NCBI GenBank assembly: GCA_023432445.1 | Contig: JAEYUP010000001.1 | Location: forward strand, 434,001-498,000 | Reading direction: 5' to 3' | Origin: Candidatus Parcubacteria bacterium | GTDB lineage: Bacteria; Patescibacteriota; Saccharimonadia; Saccharimonadales; Saccharimonadaceae | DNA length: 64,000 bases | In this document: one piece after another, positions 58,831 to 64,000 of the stretch | How positions within the stretch are numbered: the stretch's first letter is position 1 | Layout of the letters: every line of letters begins with the position of its first letter | Translations under genes and position numbers: made by a program | The notes under the pieces: generated by a model | What the model was told of the DNA's origin: nothing | Database searches by the model: none | What the model saw: only the letters and a program-made list of their open reading frames with translations

Positions 58831-59238
58831 GGGGCTGAATTAGCTTTCGACAAGAGGAATTTAACAAGTTATTCTGCAAGCCGGTTTACACTCGTAAGGT
58901 GTTATTTTTAATTGCAAACACATTTGCTAAAGTAAAAACAGCTTTTGCTGAGTTCGCACAAGCGTTCAAAGCGCCTGTTTTTGCGCCAGTTGCTGCCTAA
59001 TAAGCGGTAACCATCGATTTTTCCAAGGAAACGTAGGGAGGACGGTGTTATAAACACGTTTCTTGCTCGTGTCGTTGGGCAGCTACGACGACGTGAGGAC
59101 ACTTTTAGCGGAACCCGTTGACTATTTTTGTCTAGTTTCTAGGTCTAGCGAGTTCTAAAAATCACAAACCAGACTATGCTTGAAGATGAATAGCGGGTTA
59201 CCTTTTGGACTCGGGGGCAGTACCCGACAGCTCCACCA
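58831..59238 (+). ncRNA. ssrA: tmRNA (ssrA)
   Basis: Rescues stalled ribosomes. 5' GGGGCTGAATTAGCTTTCGAC and 3' GACTCGGGGGCAG...CAGCTCCACCA form the tRNA-like domain: acceptor GGGGCTG pairs with CAGCTCC, and CCA is encoded at 59236-59238. TATAAT at 58813-58818. The tag frame starts at GCA 58914 and ends with tandem TAA TAA (58998-59003); it encodes 28 residues beginning ANTFAKVKTA and ending VFAPVAA. The terminator follows at 59251-59275. Confidence 0.96.
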
Positions 59239-59250
59239 AATTGATCGCGA

Positions 59251-59275
59251 ACCGCCCTTCCCAGGGCGGTTTTTT
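59251..59275 (+). terminator. tmRNA terminator
   Basis: ACCGCCC (59251-59257), 6-nt loop, GGGCGGT (59264-59270), TTTTT. Confidence 0.9.
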
Positions 59276-59305
59276 GTATAACAGCCGGGTTTTGGGCGCA
59301 AAAGA

Positions 59306-59580
59306 AGACGACCGCCTGCGAGGTACGGTCGTCTATTGTGGAGTTTTTTCGTGTTTTTTGTTTTTGGCCCCTAAATAATTTTGTATAATTTATTTATTCA
59401 GGAACTACCCCTATAATAGGGCTTCATAGCGCTTGTGTCAATAACTTTTTTAAAGATTTTTTAGGTAAAAAATACCACGTAATTTTGACGAATAGTGGGC
59501 TAGGGTGGCATACGGTCTGCACCCATGCTAAAATATGAGCATAAAGCTAACGTTTGCGGACGACCTGCGAGGACGCAAAC
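59306..59580 (+). promoter_or_regulatory. Gap before the orphan pilin: two hairpins sharing a loop
   Basis: AGACGACCG (59306-59314) / CGGTCGTCT (59326-59334) and GTTTGCG (59552-59558) / CGCAAAC (59574-59580) are stems that both enclose CCTGCGAGG (59315-59323 and 59564-59572). Between them the DNA is AT-rich with TATAAT-like boxes (about 59380 and 59412) and TAAAAT near 59529. The second hairpin ends 4 nt before GGAG of the pilin gene and may control its translation. Confidence 0.5.
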
Positions 59581-59592
59581 AATGGAGTGGGC

Positions 59593-60525
59593 GTGAAAAG
59601 ACAAAGCCAAAACCAGGCATTTACTATCATCGAGCTTGTTGTCGTCGTAGCCGTGATCGCGATCCTAGCAACGATCTTGGTCATGTCATATACGGCTATC
59701 ACGAACAACGTGCAGGTCACTACGCTCAAAGCTGACTTGACACGCTCAGCCTCTAACTTAGCGAAAGAAAAGGCAGAGTCGGGAAGTTTCCCTGCAGACT
59801 TAGCAGCGGCAAGTGAGTTTCTAGAAGCTTCTGACGGTGTAAGTTTTGAGTATTCATACGACAATACTAACAAGACCTTCTGCATGACAGGCCACAGTAA
59901 GGATATTTCATACTTTGTTTTATCTGGTAATGTTGAGGCAACCGAAGGTGGGTGCGCAGGGCATGGTAGGAACGGCCTTCTTGCTATAACCAATCTAGTA
60001 AAAAACCCCAAAGGGGTTGGTTCTTCTGCGCAATATTATTCGTCCGGTTGGTTCTATGGTCTTTGTAGCGCCAATACAACCGACACGCCAGGGGTGAGCT
60101 GGGGTGGCAAGACGAATTGGCATAGGCTGGCGTGGAACGGTAGTGGTTGTTCTACTATGCGCATCTCCTTGGATCCCTCTGACCTTCAGGATGGTAAGAC
60201 TTATCGCGTTTCTGCATTGGTGGGTAATAGCACCGGTTCGCCGGCCAGCTTTACGATGGATTTCTCTGATGAAGGAGGAACAAGCTTTACGATACCTGCG
60301 GGTACCTCGGAGCGGGTTAGCTTTGCCGCATCACGCAGTACTTATACCAGCGTTTACAGCTTCATTGATTTAAACGTGACAACTTCCGGTTCGGGTGGCG
60401 TTCTGGTTTCAGACGTTATGGCTACGGAGGGTGATGAAATATACGCTTACGCCGATGGTGGGTCTGATGGGTGGGTCTGGAACGGTGTGCCGAACGCGTC
60501 GACTTCATCTGGTCCTCAATTATAA
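59593..60525 (+). CDS. Orphan type IV pilin with jelly-roll-like C-terminal domain
   Basis: 310 aa from GTG 59593 (GGAG at 59584-59587). Leader MKRQSQNQA, cleavage before FTIIELVVVVAVIAILATILV with Glu5; the residue before cleavage is Ala instead of Gly. After a short pilin domain (to about 130) comes a tail NLVKNPKGVGSS...GWFYGLC...VSWGGKTNWHRLAWNG...YRVSALVGNS resembling carbohydrate-binding jelly-roll modules. It lies outside the main pilus locus. A pilus-tip adhesin for the host surface is an attractive inference. Confidence 0.75.
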   Translation: MKRQSQNQAFTIIELVVVVAVIAILATILVMSYTAITNNVQVTTLKADLTRSASNLAKEKAESGSFPADLAAASEFLEASDGVSFEYSYDNTNKTFCMTGHSKDISYFVLSGNVEATEGGCAGHGRNGLLAITNLVKNPKGVGSSAQYYSSGWFYGLCSANTTDTPGVSWGGKTNWHRLAWNGSGCSTMRISLDPSDLQDGKTYRVSALVGNSTGSPASFTMDFSDEGGTSFTIPAGTSERVSFAASRSTYTSVYSFIDLNVTTSGSGGVLVSDVMATEGDEIYAYADGGSDGWVWNGVPNASTSSGPQL

Positions 60526-60627
60526 CAACGATGATAAAAACACAACGAAGGATGATTTTATACCGTTGATGGGAAAGATTTACGACTGTAGTTGTAAATA
60601 TTACATACAAACATCGTCCGTAAACCA

Positions 60628-60656
60628 TTGACCGAACGTAGTGCTTATGCTAGAGT
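60628..60656 (+). promoter_or_regulatory. Promoter of the 60.7-kb noncoding region
   Basis: TTGACC (60628-60633), 17 nt, TAGAGT (60651-60656) with an extended -10 TG (60648-60649). Start expected near 60663. Confidence 0.6.
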
Positions 60657-60659
60657 AAA

Positions 60660-61022
60660 AACAAGCTTTTATCAAAAACAAAAACGAAAAAAGCCACCAC
60701 ACACCTTAACATCAACACTCTTGTATCTTGTACTGACCACCTTAGGTGGAAAGTCGGTACCGTCAGAAAACGACCAAAAAAATATCACTCTAATCTTTAG
60801 AATGGTACGCACCTTTTGTTTTTTGTCGGCACCGATGCTCCACCGCAAGGCGTTTGTCCTAATAGTACCGATGCGCCACGTTAATCCTTGTTTTACTGAG
60901 AGCAAGCAGCGATCATACGTGGCGTGTCGCCGGAACTTAGGACTATGAGCAAACGGTTGCTCTGGGTTTACCCGGAGCGGTCAGATAGTCCGCGGCGGTA
61001 CGCCGTTCTAGGTTCACACGCC
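60660..61022 (+). ncRNA. Large structured noncoding RNA candidate
   Basis: About 360 nt with a promoter and no plausible gene. Helices: CGCCACGT (60873-60880)/ACGTGGCG (about 60917-60924), 8 bp extendable to 12; GAACTTA (60933-60939)/TAGGTTC (61009-61015); GGACTAT (60940-60946)/ATAGTCC (60985-60991); GAGCAA/TTGCTC; GGGT/ACCC; GGCG/CGCC (about 60994-61004). The middle helices stack into a three-way junction. GGCGTGT (60921-60927) can also pair with ACACGCC (61016-61022), excluding the 8-bp helix, so a switch is possible. Frames in this stretch look non-coding. Not recognised. Confidence 0.55.
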
Positions 61023-61118
61023 CATATATTTATTTAGGTGGCGTTTGCTGCAACCGGAACATTTAAGCGTATCGCTCGGGCTCCATTTATTTTACGCGCT
61101 TATGGTATAGTAGCAGGG

Positions 61119-61508
61119 ATGCTACCACGAACAATCGCTACTATAAGCCTCCTTGGTGCCACGGTTCTTTTGAGCCTGTTGACACTGACTACGCCGGCTA
61201 CGGCGGGTCCATTTGGGTTGTTGATTATTTTTGTTACTGCTTATCTCTCGTTCCTCGGGATGATAAGCTTTTTTTTGTTTGGCGCTAACCGTATGATTAT
61301 ATGGCTTAGCTCGGGTCTGGTGGCCAAGAAGCCGTTGCAGCCGATGAGCTTTCGCAGAGCTTACTACTACAGCACAGTTTTAGCGATGGCTCCAGTAATG
61401 CTTATAGGTTTACAGTCGGTAGGTTCTGTCGGGTTTTATGAGGTTCTTTTGGTGACGATTTTTGAAGTAGTGGCCTGTGTTTACATATCGCGTCGAATAC
61501 CAGCTTAA
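61119..61508 (+). CDS. Membrane protein at the head of the T4SS-like operon
   Basis: 129 aa from ATG 61119, 7 nt after TATAGT (61106-61111); the frame extended to 61038 would include the promoter and is rejected. About four hydrophobic segments (about 7-30, 31-58, 84-104, 106-124). No family recognised. In gene order and size it could be an accessory subunit of the following secretion operon. Confidence 0.65.
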   Translation: MLPRTIATISLLGATVLLSLLTLTTPATAGPFGLLIIFVTAYLSFLGMISFFLFGANRMIIWLSSGLVAKKPLQPMSFRRAYYYSTVLAMAPVMLIGLQSVGSVGFYEVLLVTIFEVVACVYISRRIPA

Positions 61509-61551
61509 AGCTAGTGCTTATAGGCTATCAGTCGTGCTATAATTTGAAGGT

Positions 61552-61977
61552 ATGCAACCAGAGGCACCACAAGCTCCGATCGTCGGTCCAGAGAGACCTG
61601 TTGCGCCGCCAGTTTTAGGCGGTGAGCATGTTCCTGTGTTGCCGCCGATTGACACTTCCATAGAGAAGGGAGCTGATCGCCGTGAGCAAATTGCCGAGGC
61701 TAGTGCCGCTCTTGGGGACGTGGCAGCACCACAGGCGCCGCCTAGTCAAGCGGCTCAGCAAGATCCTGCTACTCAGGTGGGCGACAGTCCGGTTGGGGTT
61801 GTGGCCGGTCCGCCGGTGGCGGCTGACGAGGACGTTATCGAGAAAGAGTGGGTCGACAAGGCTAAGTCTATCGTGGCGGCAACTATGAACGACCCTCACG
61901 CTAGAACGGTTCAGGTGGGACAGTTGAAGAGTGATTACTTAAAGAAACGATACGGCAGAGATGTCGGCGTCGCATAG
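61552..61977 (+). CDS. Small Pro/Ala-rich protein of the T4SS-like operon
   Basis: 141 aa. Disordered first 85 residues rich in Pro/Ala/Gln/Val, then a short helical motif EKEWVDKAKSIVAATMNDPHARTVQVGQLKSDYLKKRYG, which I take as a conserved adaptor-like end. TATAAT (61538-61543) lies 8 nt before the ATG. It precedes the VirD4/TraG-like ATPase by 21 nt. Function unknown. Confidence 0.7.
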   Translation: MQPEAPQAPIVGPERPVAPPVLGGEHVPVLPPIDTSIEKGADRREQIAEASAALGDVAAPQAPPSQAAQQDPATQVGDSPVGVVAGPPVAADEDVIEKEWVDKAKSIVAATMNDPHARTVQVGQLKSDYLKKRYGRDVGVA

Positions 61978-61998
61978 GCGAGCAACAGTGAAGAAGTT

Positions 61999-64000
61999 AT
62001 GTTAGGGGTTTTTATAACAGTCGTAGTTATCACAGCTTTGGTGGCAGGAGTTGGTTTTTTTGCTTGGTATCAATACCGCAAGCTACTGCGAGAAGCCAAG
62101 AATTATGAGCGCGGGCTCAAGATGGTGCCGCTTTACATTCATATCCCACCGATTAGCTCCGATATTGAGGGAAATGGCCGAGACGAGAGGGACCTGACAG
62201 AAGAGGTGCTTTCACAGGCTCAGGTCATGTACAACATCATCGCGAGTACGGCGGTTAAGGGCTTTAAGAGTCGCGTCTATGGTCAGCGTCATATTTCGTT
62301 TGAGATTGTCGCTCACGAAGGGCTGGTTCATTACTATGCGGTCGTGCCGGTGTCATTGATAGACGTTATACAGCAGGCTGTTTCGGCGGCTTATCCGTCG
62401 GCAAGGCTGGAAGAGGTTAGTGAACGCAACATATTCAACCCGGCTGGCAAGATGAGCGGTACGATCGGTGGTGAGTTTACGCTCAAAAAGGAGTTCGCCT
62501 TTCCTATCGCGACTTATCAGGAGACCAAGCGTGACGCAACACGTTCGCTTCTAGACGCTCTTTCCAAGGCTACCAGGGAAGACGGCGTTGGTATCCAAAT
62601 TTTGATTCGCCCTGCGCACCAGGGTTGGACGAGTGTTGCTCAGGAGCTGGCCGATAAAATTCGCAAGGACAAGGGTCAGTCTAGCGGTGGTTTCAAGAGC
62701 AAGGGTATGCTAGAGGCACTCTGGAAACCGCCAGAGGTTAGCGAATCAAAGCCGGAGGATAGACAACTAAGTTCCACCGAGCAGGCCACGATAGATATGA
62801 TTGGCGACAAGACGCGCTACCCAGGTTATGAAACTTTGATAAGAGTGGTTGCGTCTTCTGGTGTGGCCGGCAGGTCTCAGATGTTGATGAATAGTGTCGT
62901 ATCAGCCTTTTCACTATTTGATTCTCCGACGAACAATGGCTTTAAGTTTACGGTTTCTAAGGATATTAGCGAGTTCGTGACGGCTTATATATTCCGTTTC
63001 TTCCCACAAGAGGTGACGCAGAACATACTTAACACGGTGGAGTTGGCGACCATTTTTCATCTGCCAAATCAAAGCTCTATACCAACGTCTCAAGTACAAC
63101 GACAGGCCACCAAGCAAGTTGATGGTCCCACACAGATACTCGATGAGGGCTTCTTGTTGGGCTACAACGAGTTCCGTGGAGTTAAAAAGCAGATCCGACT
63201 AGGGACGAAGGACCGTCGTCGACACGCTTACATAATTGGTCAGACGGGAACAGGTAAGTCCAAGCTGCTCGAGAACCTGGCTTTTCAGGACATGATGGAC
63301 GGGCGCGGTTTTGCATTTATCGATCCGCACGGCGACTCGGTTGAGGAGTTGCTGGGTATGGTGCCAAAGCACCGCGTCGAGGACGTTATTTACTTTAGTC
63401 CTGGAGACATGGAGTCGCCGGTCGGGCTTAACCTGTTTGAGTTTGAGTACCAGGACCAGCGCGACTTCTTGATTCAAGAGACGATCGCGATGCTCTACAA
63501 GCTTTATGACCCAGGGCACACGGGTATAATCGGCCCAAGGTTTGAGTCGTGGTTCCGAAACGCCGCTTTGACCGTGATGGCCGACCCTAATGGCTCATCG
63601 TTCCTGGATGTTCAACAGGTCTTTATAGACCAGGCCTTTGCCGACGAAAAGATCAAACACGTTAAGACGCAGTCGGTGCTTGATTTCTGGCACAAAGAGA
63701 TGGCCCAAACGCCAGAGTCAGCCAAGGGAGAGATGCTTGGTTGGTTCGCCAGCAAGTTCGGCGCCTTTTTGGCTAATGACATGATGCGAAATATCATCGG
63801 GCAGACCAAGAGTGGTTTTGATCTACGCGAGATAATGGACGGTAAAAAGATTTTATTAGTAAATCTCTCAAAGGGTAAAGTCGGGGAGCTAAACTCGCAG
63901 TTGCTTGGAATGATATTCGTTATGAAGTTTCAGGCGGCAGCGATGGGTCGGGCGAACGTGCCAGAGGACCAAAGAGAAGACTTCAGTCTGTATGTCGACG
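61999..64000 (+). CDS. VirD4/TraG-like type IV secretion ATPase (3' end outside window)
   Basis: The frame opens at ATG 61999 and stays open for 667 codons to the edge. One N-terminal membrane helix (about 2-24, LGVFITVVVITALVAGVGFFA), a long domain of unknown fold (about 40-400), then a P-loop domain: Walker A GQTGTGKSKLLENL at residues 414-427, FAFIDPHGDSVEELL, and later ILLVNLSKGKVGELNSQLLG. This is the type IV secretion DNA-binding domain layout of CPR genomes (TraG/VirD4 or VirB4-like). With the VirB6-like gene at 4.8-7.5 kb it suggests DNA or protein transfer across the envelope. Confidence 0.85.
   Translation, partial: MLGVFITVVVITALVAGVGFFAWYQYRKLLREAKNYERGLKMVPLYIHIPPISSDIEGNGRDERDLTEEVLSQAQVMYNIIASTAVKGFKSRVYGQRHISFEIVAHEGLVHYYAVVPVSLIDVIQQAVSAAYPSARLEEVSERNIFNPAGKMSGTIGGEFTLKKEFAFPIATYQETKRDATRSLLDALSKATREDGVGIQILIRPAHQGWTSVAQELADKIRKDKGQSSGGFKSKGMLEALWKPPEVSESKPEDRQLSSTEQATIDMIGDKTRYPGYETLIRVVASSGVAGRSQMLMNSVVSAFSLFDSPTNNGFKFTVSKDISEFVTAYIFRFFPQEVTQNILNTVELATIFHLPNQSSIPTSQVQRQATKQVDGPTQILDEGFLLGYNEFRGVKKQIRLGTKDRRRHAYIIGQTGTGKSKLLENLAFQDMMDGRGFAFIDPHGDSVEELLGMVPKHRVEDVIYFSPGDMESPVGLNLFEFEYQDQRDFLIQETIAMLYKLYDPGHTGIIGPRFESWFRNAALTVMADPNGSSFLDVQQVFIDQAFADEKIKHVKTQSVLDFWHKEMAQTPESAKGEMLGWFASKFGAFLANDMMRNIIGQTKSGFDLREIMDGKKILLVNLSKGKVGELNSQLLGMIFVMKFQAAAMGRANVPEDQREDFSLYVD

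Noticed and set aside
58908..59102. Minus-strand frame of 64 codons
   Set aside because: Lies inside tmRNA, antisense to the tag region.
60628..60948. Plus-strand frame of 106 codons and minus-strand frame of 77 codons
   Set aside because: Start at the promoter -35 box, lack RBS, have odd composition, and cover the structured RNA candidate.
1..64000. CRISPR array, insertion sequences or rRNA operon
   Set aside because: I saw no regularly spaced direct repeats, no transposase frames with terminal inverted repeats, and no 16S/23S/5S segments.
1..64000. Recoded UGA (Gracilibacteria-type code)
   Set aside because: TGA serves as the natural stop of well-conserved genes such as efp and pilM, and no conserved gene is interrupted by in-frame TGA.

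Overview
The window looks like a chromosomal segment of a Candidate Phyla Radiation bacterium, most likely a Saccharibacterium (TM7). The evidence is the combination of single-copy bacterial housekeeping genes, many small membrane proteins of unknown function, a complete type IV pilus locus with PilT, type IV secretion-like genes embedded in the chromosome, and degenerate catalytic families. TGA is used as a normal stop (pilM, efp), which argues against the recoded Gracilibacteria and Absconditabacteria. The taxonomic call rests on gene content and style, not on a 16S gene or a database search.

Layout. 1-4.8 kb: repair and replication genes (mutM, holA), rpsT, a degenerate DHH-type protein and truB. 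4.8-7.5 kb: a large VirB6/TrbL-like membrane protein on the minus strand. 7.5-12.4 kb: rpsO, an ABC transporter pair, pnp and an unknown gene. 12.5-20.4 kb: an ABC-F protein, a membrane protein, a family 4-like uracil-DNA glycosylase, RNase J and FtsK. 20.4-24.6 kb: structured element A, the rpsF-ssb-rpsR-efp cluster, a 2H phosphoesterase, tlyA and ychF. 24.7-39.2 kb: two envelope or secreted proteins, then the pilus cluster pilM-N-O-(small)-B-T-C-pilin-pilD and four minor pilin-like genes. 39.2-48.4 kb: xer recombinase, uppP, ndk with structured element B, tRNA-Arg, membrane proteins, a SurA-like protein, superoxide dismutase, GNAT, an unknown gene, tRNA-Asp, tRNA-Thr and a processive glycosyltransferase. 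48.4-54.1 kb: a 44-residue protein, tRNA-Val, thrS, an alkyltransferase-like gene, miaA, a winged-helix protein, an MBL-like protein, rpmB and a site-2 protease. 54.1-59.3 kb: a stand-alone structured RNA, a Nudix/RNase H fusion, rnpB, infC-rpmI-rplT, comM and ssrA (tmRNA). 59.3-64 kb: an orphan pilin with a jelly-roll-like tail, a second large structured RNA candidate, and the start of a type IV secretion operon running off the window.

How the genes fit together. Translation and RNA turnover (ribosomal proteins, EF-P, IF3, ABC-F, tmRNA, RNase P, RNase J, PNPase), DNA maintenance (Fpg, UDG, HolA, Xer, FtsK) and surface and DNA-transfer machinery (pili, ComM, VirB6/VirD4-like proteins) dominate, as expected for a small epibiont living on a host cell.

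The strongest unexplained signals are: (1) two copies of an RNA-like element, at 20431-20535 and 41526-41637, with a 57-nt core that is 54/57 identical, a compensatory base pair, and unrelated outer arms that each still pair; (2) a 154-nt promoter-to-terminator noncoding gene at 54183-54336; (3) a multi-helix RNA candidate at 60660-61022; (4) a pervasive leaderless promoter layout, with -10 boxes 6-10 nt before the ATG of about 20 genes.
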